A DNA stretch of 64,000 nucleotides, from positions 62,001 to 126,000 of the forward strand of contig CAWGET010000002.1 of the NCBI GenBank assembly GCA_963821715.1, given 5' to 3'. Under the pieces are notes generated by a model that saw only the letters and a program-made list of their open reading frames with translations, ran no database searches and was not told the origin of the DNA. The position numbers and the translations under genes were made by a program. This document shows positions 26,276 through 34,923 of the stretch, piece after piece. Origin of the DNA: CAWGET01 sp963821715 (lineage in GTDB: Bacteria > Bacteroidota > Ignavibacteria > Ignavibacteriales > Melioribacteraceae). Within the stretch, counting starts at the first letter, position 1, and each line of letters opens with the position of its first letter.

Positions 26276-27911
26276 TTGAATTCAAAACTATTTTATATGA
26301 TTTATTATTCTGAAGTATATTGTATGCCAGTTCAAATTGTTCATCATATTTTAAAGATTCTTCAATTCTTCCGTTTTGTCCTTTTAATCGAGCGGCAAGT
26401 TCTTTCTTTATTTCCTGAACAATTGCCTTCTGATTTTCGGAAAGTTCCTCAACGTTTACTTTTTCTATAACGTCCGCTAAATCAGTTATCTCAGTTAGAA
26501 TTTTTTCTGTATATTTTCTCTTTTCTGCTAATGATCTCAATTCGTTAATAAGCCGCTCCGGTTTGGATTTATATTTGAAATCCTGTGATTCGATATAATC
26601 CAGAAAATCTCCGAAAATTTCTTCGGAAGGAATTTCCGAAATATTCGCTACATCGTTTGTATTAAAATAGAAACTTGCAAACTTAAAAAACATTCCCTGA
26701 GCCATCAGATGTTTTATTTGTTCTGATTCCAAAGATGACGCAACGACAGTATCGGGTTCAATTCCTCCGGCGGCAAAAACTTTCCTGTCGTTATCAGTTT
26801 TGAATTCTTCTCTTTCATTCAAAAACTTATCTTTAAAAATATCTTTATTGAAATAATTGATTTTTTGAATGCATCTTCCGCTGGGCGTGTAATATTTTGC
26901 GGTAGTAATTTTTAAAGATGTATTGTAAGAAAGAGGAATTATCGTCTGCACAAGTCCTTTCCCGAATGATTGAGTTCCTACAATTATTCCACGGTCGTGA
27001 TCCTGAATTGCGCCGGCAACAATCTCGGAGGCGGAGGCGGATGAATTATCCACCAAAACTGCGAGATCTGCTTCTTCCGCTACCGGTTCTTCGTTTGAAC
27101 GATAGTTTTTAACTTCAAGAGTGTCGCGACCTATTACGGAAACAACAAGTTGATCTTTTCCGAGAAACTTTTCGCTTACATCGATAGCCGCATCGAGAAG
27201 TCCTCCGGGATTTCCGCGCAAATCAAGAACTATAGATTCTATTTCTTTTTGAGATTTTAATTCGAGTAAAGCTTTTTTAATCTCTTCACCGGCAGTTCTC
27301 GAAAATCCGCTCAATTTTAAATATACGTTTCCGCTGTTTTCCGGAACAAAGCCGTAGTAAGTTAAATTCTTCACTTCAATTTCTTCTCGTATAAGATTGA
27401 AAACAAGTTCGGCCGGTTCCCCTTCCCGCTCAACCGTTATAGAAACTTCAGTTCCCGGTTTCCCTTTCATAAACGCGCTCAGGTTTTCGTAATTATCTTT
27501 ATCAAGCGTAACGGAATCAACCTTAAGAATTACATCGCCAATCCTAACTCCCTGGCGTTGCGCCGAATAACCTTCGTAAAGATCGACTATCGTAACTTTA
27601 TCATTCCGTAAACCGATCGTCGCTCCAATACCGCCGTACTTTCCTTTGGTGATAAGATTAACATCATTCTGCTGGTTTTCATCTAAATAAATTGTGTAGG
27701 GATCCAAATAGGAGAGCATTCCTTTTACGCCGGCGAGCATAAATTCTTCAGGATCAATTTCATCAACATAATTAAGGGTTATTTCTTTGTAAATTTTGCC
27801 GAAGATATCCAGACTTTTATTTATCTTAAAATAGATATCGGAATCCTGCTGAAAAAATCCCGCAAAAAATATAACAATCAGCGGGAGCATTATTAATCTA
27901 TATTTTTTCAT
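26268..27911 (-). CDS. ctpA: S41 family C-terminal processing peptidase
   Basis: This is an exported serine protease of 547 residues. A signal segment is followed by an S41 N-terminal helical part and a PDZ domain near residues 85-165 (GGIGATIGLRNDKVTIVD). The protease core follows. The catalytic serine and lysine are visible in VDNSSASASEIVAGAIQDHD and GTQSFGKGLVQTIIP. A helical C-terminal domain of about 150 residues with coiled-coil character ends the chain. Such enzymes trim periplasmic or membrane proteins and tail-tagged substrates. It lies 3 bases from tmk. Confidence 0.92.
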   Translation of the reverse strand: MKKYRLIMLPLIVIFFAGFFQQDSDIYFKINKSLDIFGKIYKEITLNYVDEIDPEEFMLAGVKGMLSYLDPYTIYLDENQQNDVNLITKGKYGGIGATIGLRNDKVTIVDLYEGYSAQRQGVRIGDVILKVDSVTLDKDNYENLSAFMKGKPGTEVSITVEREGEPAELVFNLIREEIEVKNLTYYGFVPENSGNVYLKLSGFSRTAGEEIKKALLELKSQKEIESIVLDLRGNPGGLLDAAIDVSEKFLGKDQLVVSVIGRDTLEVKNYRSNEEPVAEEADLAVLVDNSSASASEIVAGAIQDHDRGIIVGTQSFGKGLVQTIIPLSYNTSLKITTAKYYTPSGRCIQKINYFNKDIFKDKFLNEREEFKTDNDRKVFAAGGIEPDTVVASSLESEQIKHLMAQGMFFKFASFYFNTNDVANISEIPSEEIFGDFLDYIESQDFKYKSKPERLINELRSLAEKRKYTEKILTEITDLADVIEKVNVEELSENQKAIVQEIKKELAARLKGQNGRIEESLKYDEQFELAYNILQNNKSYKIVLNSSE

Positions 27912-27914
27912 CGC

Positions 27915-28538
27915 TTACCTTTCGTTATTGGTTAAGCCGTTTATCTTATCAATTATGATAGAATGAATTTCATCGATTAAGAGCGTTCCATCAATCTTAA
28001 AAAATCTTTTTTCTTTTTCCGAAATGTTAAGATATCCTTTACGGACATTTTCGTAAAAATTACTTTTAGAGAGTTCAATTCTGTCCAATTCAAAAAGATC
28101 AATTTTAGATTTTCTTCTTATTACTTCTTCAACCGGAATATCAATAAAAAATGTAATATCGGGCAATGCATTTTGAATTACAAATTTGTTAAGATGCTCT
28201 ACAAAATCGAGAGAGATGCCTCTTCCGTAACCTTGATAAGCCGTTGTGGAATCGTGGAATCGATCAGAAATAACATAATAACCATCTTTTAACAACGGAA
28301 TAATTAATTCCCTGACGAGTTGCGAACGGCTTGAAGAGAAGAGAAGTAATTCGGTTTCCATTTCCATTTGAGAATTTTCTTTGTCTAAAAGAATTTCCCT
28401 TATCTTTTCCGAGAGAATTGTTCCGCCGGGTTCTCTTAAAACATTCACCCGTTTCTTATTTCTTACCAGATAATCTTTAAGTAATTTAACTTGCGTTGAT
28501 TTACCGCAAAAATCGAGACCTTCAAAAGTAATGAACAT
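27915..28538 (-). CDS. tmk: thymidylate kinase
   Basis: This enzyme phosphorylates dTMP to dTDP. The P-loop is FEGLDFCGKSTQVKLL at the N-terminus, with the variant LDFCGKS in place of DGxGKS. The substrate motif ISDRFHDSTTAYQGYGRG lies near residue 93. The 207 residues are the expected length. It lies 1 base from the YbbR gene and 3 bases from the S41 protease, in a tight run of minus-strand genes. Confidence 0.93.
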   Translation of the reverse strand: MFITFEGLDFCGKSTQVKLLKDYLVRNKKRVNVLREPGGTILSEKIREILLDKENSQMEMETELLLFSSSRSQLVRELIIPLLKDGYYVISDRFHDSTTAYQGYGRGISLDFVEHLNKFVIQNALPDITFFIDIPVEEVIRRKSKIDLFELDRIELSKSNFYENVRKGYLNISEKEKRFFKIDGTLLIDEIHSIIIDKINGLTNNER

Positions 28539-28539
28539 T

Positions 28540-29448
28540 CTATAACTGTTTTATTATGTATTCTATTTTAATAGGCTTAATGTTTATAAGCGTGGTATAG
28601 TCGGGAATTTCAATTACCGGTTCGAGTGCGCCGGTCGAATCGTCTAAAGCCTGACGGAATGTTACAAAAGCATAAATATCATTTTCATTCAGCGAAGCTA
28701 GTTTTTTTATTCCGCCGCGAAGCACAACCGTTACGTTTGGCGGAAAAAGTATCAGTTCCCGTGAAGAAGGAACTCCGCGGATATCGATCGGTATTCTTTC
28801 AAAAGATTTATCGGCAATCTTTTGAATATCGAATTGAACCCGTACTTCATTTTCGCTGTAGTTCAATCTATTATCTTTCGCCAGAGGAATTCTTTCCGAA
28901 AAGTTCTTTTCTAAATTATTAAAACTCTTATTCTCAGTTTCAACAAATTCAGTCGATTCTACTACTGATCCGGGACCCGAAATTTCAATTGAATCCGGCA
29001 TCAATTTTATTTTAGAAATAATATCATAGTTGGGACGATAGTTCAGTTCAAGATCCGATATTACTTTTACCTTTTTCGATGCAACTTTTTCTACATCGAA
29101 CTCTATATTATTCGGATTTATTTCAATAACCTCGTAATTGGAAGATATCCAATTGTTTTGATTTAGTTCGTCTTTTAAATAAACCGATTGTTTGCCGCTG
29201 TCAAAATCAGCGGAAACGGTATAATTCAGATCGCGGCCCATCAAAGCCGCCAATTGCCAGCCCATTCCCCTAATGCTTAATGTAACATTATTGGTTGAAG
29301 CGGAACCAACAGAATATTCATCAGGAATATTTTCGTACTTTACCGGGATTTTTAAAGTAGTATAATAATCGCCCGATAAAGAAACAGAGCCCCACAATAC
29401 AAGGGAGAAAATTCCGATCAGCGATATGGTAATCCACTTTTTATGCAT
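28540..29448 (-). CDS. YbbR domain protein
   Basis: This is a 302-residue protein with an N-terminal membrane helix (KWITISLIGIFSLVLWGSV). Three YbbR-type beta repeats follow. The second and third start near KVKVISDLELNY and ERIPIDIRG. In Firmicutes the related CdaR regulates a diadenylate cyclase; no cyclase gene is visible here, so a link to cyclic di-AMP is only a possibility. The gene is the last before the microcompartment pair on the minus strand, separated from it by a terminator. Confidence 0.85.
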   Translation of the reverse strand: MHKKWITISLIGIFSLVLWGSVSLSGDYYTTLKIPVKYENIPDEYSVGSASTNNVTLSIRGMGWQLAALMGRDLNYTVSADFDSGKQSVYLKDELNQNNWISSNYEVIEINPNNIEFDVEKVASKKVKVISDLELNYRPNYDIISKIKLMPDSIEISGPGSVVESTEFVETENKSFNNLEKNFSERIPLAKDNRLNYSENEVRVQFDIQKIADKSFERIPIDIRGVPSSRELILFPPNVTVVLRGGIKKLASLNENDIYAFVTFRQALDDSTGALEPVIEIPDYTTLINIKPIKIEYIIKQL

Positions 29449-29540
29449 GCTTAAATATAAACAATTCTCTTTTTTAATTTAAGGGGAAATCTAATAAAAG
29501 TTTAAGAAATAAAAATAATTTATAAAAGTTTCGGATAGAA

Positions 29541-29570
29541 AAAAAGCGCTCCGTTTATGAAGCGCTTTTT
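29541..29570 (-). terminator. rho-independent terminator after the microcompartment genes
   Basis: A 10-base perfect stem, AAAAAGCGCT (29541-29550) with AGCGCTTTTT (29561-29570), encloses a 10-base loop. Read on the minus strand it begins 11 bases after the stop of the tailed shell gene and ends in a T run. The A/T flanks make it potentially bidirectional. It separates the shell-gene pair from ybbR-tmk-ctp. Confidence 0.85.
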
Positions 29571-29581
29571 CGAATAAAAGT

Positions 29582-30325
29582 TTATTGCAAAGTCTTGAAG
29601 TGATCCAGTAATGAAACTCTTTTTGCTTTAGAGATGTCTCTTCCTTTTATAGGAAAATTTTCGTATTCACGTGCTAATCTTCGCAGCTGGTGTACGTTCA
29701 TAATTTCAAGATCGCGCATTGCGGGGATTGGTCTATTTTGTGCACTACGCTTTGTCTCATCCTCGTTCTCGACAGAATCTTTTTCTTCTGTCTCTTCTTC
29801 TTCACTTTCATCGGGGTCATCCGATTCTCCTTCGTCCTTTAACTCTTCCTGCTGAGTTTCTTCCTCTTCTTCTTCCTCAATCACTGTTTCGGATTCAAGG
29901 GAATCTTCATTCTCAATTTCTTCAGCAGTTTCCTCAACGAATTCATCCGGCTTCATTCCCTCTTCTTCGTGTTTGTCAAATAGAGAAACTTCGTCGGCGT
30001 TCTTTTTTGTTTTGCCGCTTCTTTTCTTTTTCTTATTTCCATCTGCTTTTATACCGGAATCGTAGATCATATTTTCCAACTGATCATCCGGCCGTGGAAT
30101 AACGTGAGCAGAGATAAGTTGTCCTACTCTTTGGGCGGCTGCCGTTCCCGCGTCAACAGCAGATTTTACGGCAGCAACTTCCCCAACAATTTTAACGGTT
30201 ACTAACGCGGCGGTACTTTTTTCTTTACTTACCAATTTTACATCCGCGGCTTTAACCATCGCATCGGCGGCTTCAATTGCCCCGATCAATCCTTTAGTTT
30301 CAATCAATCCTAATGCCAATAGCAT
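29582..30325 (-). CDS. microcompartment shell protein (BMC-H) with long acidic tail
   Basis: This is a 247-residue protein. Residues 1-90 form one BMC domain (LALGLIETKGLIGAIEAADA). The edge lysine is in ADAMVKAADV, and HVIPRPDD is at the hexamer-contact position. The pore loop reads KSTAA instead of a glycine-rich turn. A basic stretch (KKKKRSGKTKK) follows. After it come about 90 residues dominated by glutamate and aspartate. The chain ends in a conserved-looking helical segment of about 40 residues (VHQLRRLAREYENFPIKGRD, then a LLDHF end). The tail is far longer than in ordinary BMC-H proteins and is likely disordered except for its end. It lies 3 bases after the plain BMC-H gene and before a terminator. 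The role of the tail is unknown; tethering or cargo binding is inference. Confidence 0.9.
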   Translation of the reverse strand: MLLALGLIETKGLIGAIEAADAMVKAADVKLVSKEKSTAALVTVKIVGEVAAVKSAVDAGTAAAQRVGQLISAHVIPRPDDQLENMIYDSGIKADGNKKKKRSGKTKKNADEVSLFDKHEEEGMKPDEFVEETAEEIENEDSLESETVIEEEEEEETQQEELKDEGESDDPDESEEEETEEKDSVENEDETKRSAQNRPIPAMRDLEIMNVHQLRRLAREYENFPIKGRDISKAKRVSLLDHFKTLQ

Positions 30326-30328
30326 CGC

Positions 30329-30610
30329 CTATTTATTTCTTTTAGGAAGGATCATTTCAACATCTACGTGCGGACGTGGAATTACGTGAACGGATACTAA
30401 CTCGCCTACTCTTTGAGCCGCAGCAGCGCCTGCATCGGTAGCTGCTTTAACTGCTCCCACATCGCCTCTTACCATTACGGTTACAAATCCACCGCCAATT
30501 GTTTCTTTTCCTATTAATTCTACCTTCGCTGCTTTTACCATTGCATCGGCGGCTTCCACAGAACCGACCAAGCCTTTTGTTTCGATCATTCCGAGTGCAT
30601 CAAGGGCCAT
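30329..30610 (-). CDS. microcompartment shell protein (BMC-H)
   Basis: This is a 93-residue hexamer-forming shell protein close to the PduA/CcmK type. It shows ALGMIETKGLVGSVEAADAM, the edge lysine in MVKAAKVEL, the glycine-rich pore loop ETIGGGFVTV, and VHVIPRPHVDVEMIL. I chose the ATG at 30610 because GGGAG precedes it by 8 bases; an in-frame TTG at 30625 is less likely. Its neighbour downstream is a diverged copy with a long tail. No BMC pentamer, BMC trimer or cargo enzyme gene is present in the window, so this is a satellite shell locus or a minimal system. Confidence 0.95.
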   Translation of the reverse strand: MALDALGMIETKGLVGSVEAADAMVKAAKVELIGKETIGGGFVTVMVRGDVGAVKAATDAGAAAAQRVGELVSVHVIPRPHVDVEMILPKRNK

Positions 30611-30646
30611 AAGTTGTGCTCCCAATTTTGGTTAAATGAATAGTTC

Positions 30647-30676
30647 CAAAATAATTTATAAAGGTATAAATGTCAA
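30647..30676 (-). promoter_or_regulatory. possible promoter of the shell-gene pair
   Basis: Read on the minus strand, TTGACA (30671-30676) precedes TATTTTG (30647-30653) by 17 bases. The second box is one base away from the TAnnTTTG consensus used by Bacteroidota housekeeping sigma factors. It lies about 37 bases upstream of the shell-gene ATG. The fit is partial and the region is AT-rich, so chance is possible. Confidence 0.3.
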
Positions 30677-30698
30677 TTTAAAATATACTCACAAAAAA

Positions 30699-31127
30699 CT
30701 ATTTTCTTCTGTTTAAATAGTCCTGAAGTAGAATCAAAGCGGCCTGTTCATCTATCCTGGCTTTATCTTTTCTTTTCTTCTTCGATTTAACACTTTCAAG
30801 TATTCGCTGGCTCGCAATTTTAGATGTATATCTTTCATCTAAAAGAATGATTTTTGCTTTTGTCCGCTTTTCTAAATCAAATTTAAATTTTTCGACTAGC
30901 TCAGTAACATTCGATTTCTCGCCATTCTCTTTTAATGGATATCCGAGAACTATTTCTGATACGGAATATTCATCGAATATATTATTAAGAGCGTCCCATA
31001 GAAATTTATCATTCGCAAATGACGTAAGCGGAAGAGCAATAATTTTAAGTGGATCGGTGACGGCAATTCCTATTCTTTTTTCGCCGTAATCTATTGATAA
31101 AATGCGGTCTTCGTTAGAGGTTTTCAT
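30699..31127 (-). CDS. ruvX: Holliday-junction resolvase-like RuvX/YqgF
   Basis: This is a 142-residue RNase-H-fold protein. The opening LSIDYGEKRIGIAVTDPL holds the first catalytic aspartate. The second acidic site is EIVLGYPLKENGEKS, and the last is in LLDERYTSKIASQRI with DEQAALILLQDYL. The family works in pre-16S rRNA 5' maturation or junction resolution. It lies 1 base after relA/spoT and upstream of the shell genes, with a 73-base gap before them. Confidence 0.92.
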   Translation of the reverse strand: MKTSNEDRILSIDYGEKRIGIAVTDPLKIIALPLTSFANDKFLWDALNNIFDEYSVSEIVLGYPLKENGEKSNVTELVEKFKFDLEKRTKAKIILLDERYTSKIASQRILESVKSKKKRKDKARIDEQAALILLQDYLNRRK

Positions 31128-31128
31128 T

Positions 31129-33306
31129 TTAGTTTGATGATTCGAATCGTTCAGCAGAATAGATCCATTTATGTTTTTTTAGCCGCTCAATTAATCTGTT
31201 AAGATGCTCAATATCCTTAACTTGAACAGTTACTGCTCCTTCAAACATGGAATCGCTTGTGTTTATGTTAACCGAACGGATATTTGTATTTTGAAAACTT
31301 GTTATGCTGTTTGAAATATCTTTTAAAACCCCCGGCAGATCTTCACCGGTTATCGTGATCCCTGCAACAAACAAACTTCCATTGGCGCCAGGCCAATCAA
31401 CCGGAACAAGACGGCTTTCGTCAGATTTGAGCATGTTTATTAAATTTTTACAATTTTTTCTGTGGATTTTTATTCCTTCACCGACAGTTATATATCCAAC
31501 AACCGGATCACCCGGAATAGGGTTGCAGCATTTGGCAAAATTATAAGCTATTTCCTTATGCTCCCCTTCAACCAATATTCCGCCTATGTTGCCTCGTGCG
31601 ATATCGGCAAATTTATCGAACTCTAATTCATTTAGGTCTTTCTCGGTTTCTTCTTTAACGGAAGGATTGAGAATTTCATCGAGGTTTACTTTATCCTGAT
31701 ATATTGCTTCATAAAATTGATTAACATTATCAAATTTCAATTTGCGGGCTAATTTTACAGTATTATCCTGATCAAATATTAGTTTAAATTTCTTTAACTT
31801 CTTATTCCATATTTCCTTTCCGGATTCGACAAATTTTTCTTCTTCTTTGTTTAGATATTTCCGGATGCTCGATTTTGCCTTATGGGTCTGAACAAATTGA
31901 AGCCAGCTTTTATTCGGGTGCTGATTTTTTGAAGTAATAATTTCAACCTGATCGCCGCTGTGCAGTTCGGTACTTAATGGAATTATTTTACCATTCACCT
32001 TTGCTCCGATGCAGTGATAGCCGACATTACTATGTATTTCGTAAGCAAAATCAACCGGAGTTGACCCGACCGGAAGCCGCTTCAGATCTCCGCGCGGAGT
32101 GAAAACATAAATTTCGTGCTGATATAAATTTAATTTGAAACTGGCTAAAATTTCTTTTGTAGCTTCGTTGCGAGAAGCGTTTTCAAAAATATCCCTTATC
32201 CAGTTAACCCAATCTTCCAATTCGCTGTCTGATGAAAATTTGTTCTCTTTATATTTCCAATGCGCGGCAACTCCCTTTTCGGCTATCTCGTGCATAACAC
32301 GTGTACGTATCTGAACTTCAATGAGCTTTCCGTCCGGACCGATAACAGTATTGTGAATCGACTGGTAATTATTTTTTTTAGGAATAGAAATGTAATCTTT
32401 AAATCTATCCGGTATCGGCTTGTATAACTGATTAATTATGCCAAGAACAAAGTAACATTCATTGGCATCGTTACTTTCCAAAATTATCCTGACCGCGAGC
32501 AGATCAAAGATCTCTTCAAAACTTCTGTTCTGCTGAATCATTTTTCGGTAGATACTGTAAAGGTGCTTGGGCCTTCCGCCAATATCGTAATCCATTTCAT
32601 AATCTTTCAGCTTTTCCGTTACCGGTTTTATAAATTTACTTATATAAACTTCGCGTTCCCTTCGTTTATTTTTTATCTTTTTTGCTAAGTCCTCATAAGC
32701 TTCCTTGTTAAGATACTTAAACGAAAGGTCTTCAAGTTCCCATTTAACTCGGCCAAGCCCAAATCTATTGGCAAACGGAGCATAAATCTCAAAAGTTTCC
32801 CGCGCAATACGCTGCTGTTTAAGCGGATTAACAAATTCAAGTGTCCGCATATTATGAAGCCTGTCTGCAAATTTTACAAGAATAACGCGTACATCTTTCA
32901 CCATCGATAAAAGAAGTTTTCGGTAATTTTCAGCCTGCGTTATTTCGTGACCGCGAAATACTCCACTTATTTTTGTTACTCCGTCAACAATTTCGGCAAT
33001 CTCTTTCGTAAATTCATTCTCCAAAAACTGCAGACTAAACTCGGTATCTTCTACAACATCGTGGAGCAATGCGCTTATTACCGAAATATCGTCGAGTGGA
33101 ATCTCCTTAGCGACGATCATCGCTACTTCGTAAGGATGGTTAAAGTACGGCTCACCCGATGCTCTAGTGTCATTCTTATGAGCTTCGAAACTCAATTTAA
33201 ATGCTTTCTGCACCAACTCCTTATCCGTGGATGGAAGATTTTTTTCGCAAATCTCCAGGAGTTCACCCAGCATTTTTTTATGTTCAGCCGATGTAATTTC
33301 CATCAC
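31129..33306 (-). CDS. relA: bifunctional (p)ppGpp synthetase/hydrolase
   Basis: This is a 725-residue stringent-response enzyme of the Rel/SpoT type. The HD hydrolase domain is near residues 45-150 with HPYEVAMIVAKE and ALLHDVVEDTEFS. The synthetase domain contains GGRPKHLYSIYRKM and KNNYQSIHNTVIGPDGK. A TGS domain follows (YVFTPRGDLKRLPVGSTPVDFAY). The C-terminal ACT domain contains VDWPGANGSLFVAGI. Hydrolase residues appear intact, so it should make and degrade alarmone. It overlaps the TPR gene by 4 bases. Confidence 0.95.
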   Translation of the reverse strand: MMEITSAEHKKMLGELLEICEKNLPSTDKELVQKAFKLSFEAHKNDTRASGEPYFNHPYEVAMIVAKEIPLDDISVISALLHDVVEDTEFSLQFLENEFTKEIAEIVDGVTKISGVFRGHEITQAENYRKLLLSMVKDVRVILVKFADRLHNMRTLEFVNPLKQQRIARETFEIYAPFANRFGLGRVKWELEDLSFKYLNKEAYEDLAKKIKNKRREREVYISKFIKPVTEKLKDYEMDYDIGGRPKHLYSIYRKMIQQNRSFEEIFDLLAVRIILESNDANECYFVLGIINQLYKPIPDRFKDYISIPKKNNYQSIHNTVIGPDGKLIEVQIRTRVMHEIAEKGVAAHWKYKENKFSSDSELEDWVNWIRDIFENASRNEATKEILASFKLNLYQHEIYVFTPRGDLKRLPVGSTPVDFAYEIHSNVGYHCIGAKVNGKIIPLSTELHSGDQVEIITSKNQHPNKSWLQFVQTHKAKSSIRKYLNKEEEKFVESGKEIWNKKLKKFKLIFDQDNTVKLARKLKFDNVNQFYEAIYQDKVNLDEILNPSVKEETEKDLNELEFDKFADIARGNIGGILVEGEHKEIAYNFAKCCNPIPGDPVVGYITVGEGIKIHRKNCKNLINMLKSDESRLVPVDWPGANGSLFVAGITITGEDLPGVLKDISNSITSFQNTNIRSVNINTSDSMFEGAVTVQVKDIEHLNRLIERLKKHKWIYSAERFESSN

Positions 33307-34328
33307 TCTTCCAACTTCTCTTTCAATTTCTTTACTTCATTAATTCGCATCTTTATATCATACGAAATTTCCCGCTCAGAATAAATGTCTAAAATTTCTT
33401 CACTTAATTCAAGCGCCTTTTCTCTTTCTCCATTTCTATCATATATCATTGCCATTTTATGCTTCAACAAAATTATATTATTTAAAGTTTTACCTTCTTC
33501 CGGTAATGATTCCAAAATATTCTTGTAAGCAGCTACCGCTTCCGAAGGTTCCGCATCTTCCAAAGCTCTTGCCAACGCCCAGAAAAACAATCTGTTTCCG
33601 GGATAAATTTTTAGATAAGATTCAGAAAGCTGAATGGCTTTTTCATAATCTTCATCATTTATGTAAATCCAAACTAATGAATACGCCGCTAAGGCTTTAT
33701 TATAAAATGATTTATCAAGATTTCTCTCGAGAATGTTTTTGCCTTCTTCAACCTCATCTTCCAAAAATGGCATCCACAAAAAAGGTTTTAATTTTATACT
33801 TTTCCAGTATTTGTATGTTCCTAATGCAATCAAAGCTTCGTAGAAATTGGAGTTCTTTTCAACACATTTTTCGAATAATTTCAAAGCCTCAATTCCCTCG
33901 TCGAATGCTTTAAGGTAACTTTTCTGCAATCCGTGATAATAAGCCTTAAGTCCTTTAGATAAAGCATAACCATAAATATTCCAGACAAATTCATTGTCTT
34001 CATCCATAAGTTTTTCAGATTTTTTTTCTGATGATTCGATCAGATTCTTAATCCGTTTATCATCGGCTTCAACAAGATAATCTTCCGATTTAATTATAAG
34101 TGTAACAGCGGAATAGATATTTCCAAAAGGAAGTTCGGGATACTCGAAGGATAACTTTTCGAAAGTGCTAATAGCATCATCATAATTGCTTAAAAGTAAT
34201 TTGTTAATTCCGCTTTGAAGAAGAGAATCGACGGTTTTATCGGGATAAGTTTGAGCGCTTAAAGAACCGGAGCATAAAAAAATTAAAAGTATTAAACTAA
34301 AGCGTACCAAAAGTTCTGTCACCCGCAT
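33303..34328 (-). CDS. exported TPR-repeat protein
   Basis: This is a 341-residue protein with a signal peptide (RFSLILLIFLCSGSLSAQ). Tetratricopeptide-like helical repeats follow (LLLSNYDDAISTFEKLSFEYP near residue 43, KLFEKCVEKNSNFYEALIALG near residue 153, and a pair near residues 255 and 300). It probably acts as a periplasmic scaffold; no partner is evident. The start overlaps the end of upp by 32 bases. A TTG at 34310 would shorten that overlap and still leave a signal peptide. Confidence 0.75.
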   Translation of the reverse strand: MRVTELLVRFSLILLIFLCSGSLSAQTYPDKTVDSLLQSGINKLLLSNYDDAISTFEKLSFEYPELPFGNIYSAVTLIIKSEDYLVEADDKRIKNLIESSEKKSEKLMDEDNEFVWNIYGYALSKGLKAYYHGLQKSYLKAFDEGIEALKLFEKCVEKNSNFYEALIALGTYKYWKSIKLKPFLWMPFLEDEVEEGKNILERNLDKSFYNKALAAYSLVWIYINDEDYEKAIQLSESYLKIYPGNRLFFWALARALEDAEPSEAVAAYKNILESLPEEGKTLNNIILLKHKMAMIYDRNGEREKALELSEEILDIYSEREISYDIKMRINEVKKLKEKLEE

Positions 34329-34923
34329 CTCCTAAACCCGGCAAAATATAGCCGTTATCATTCAATTCTCTATCCAATGAAGCCGTGTAAATTTTTATTT
34401 CAGGATGCTCCCGATTCATTTTTTCAACTCCCTGAGGCGAAGCTACTATACAAGCCATAACGCAATCTTTTGCTCCTTTTCTTTTCAGATAATCGAAAGC
34501 CGCAGTTGAACTTCCGCCGGTAGCTAGCATCGGATCCAGTAAAATTGTTTTTGAAACGTCAAGGTTTTTAGGAGTTTTAAAATAATAATCAACCGGTTCC
34601 AAAGTTTTTTCATCGCGCTGTAAACCAATGTGCCCAACTTTTGCTTCGGGAATCATTTCAATAAATGAGGAAACAAGACTTAATCCGGCGCGTAAAACCG
34701 GTATTAAAACCACCGGGTGAGCTATTTCGTGTCCGATAGTTTTTTCCAAAGGAGTTTCAATTTCATATTCTTTCAATTTAAAGGTTTTGCTTATTTCAGT
34801 CGCTAGCGCGTAAGCTATTCGTTTTAAGCCAAGACGAAACTGAAATTCCTTCGTGTCTTTATCTCTTAGTATTGTGAGATCTCTTTTAATAAGCGGATTA
34901 TCTACAACAATTAAATTTTTCAT
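34297..34923 (-). CDS. upp: uracil phosphoribosyltransferase
   Basis: This salvage enzyme makes UMP from uracil and PRPP. The 208 residues show VVLIPVLRAGLSLVSSFIEM and the PRPP loop ILLDPMLATGGSSTAAFDYL near residue 130. The uracil-binding end YILPGLGDAGDRTFGTL is complete. It overlaps the upstream flavoenzyme by 4 bases (ATGA), so translation is probably coupled. Confidence 0.95.
   Translation of the reverse strand: MKNLIVVDNPLIKRDLTILRDKDTKEFQFRLGLKRIAYALATEISKTFKLKEYEIETPLEKTIGHEIAHPVVLIPVLRAGLSLVSSFIEMIPEAKVGHIGLQRDEKTLEPVDYYFKTPKNLDVSKTILLDPMLATGGSSTAAFDYLKRKGAKDCVMACIVASPQGVEKMNREHPEIKIYTASLDRELNDNGYILPGLGDAGDRTFGTL

Noticed and set aside
30699..33306. ruvX and relA/spoT as part of the microcompartment operon
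   Set aside because: A 73-base gap with a possible promoter lies between ruvX and the shell genes, and neither enzyme is a known microcompartment cargo.
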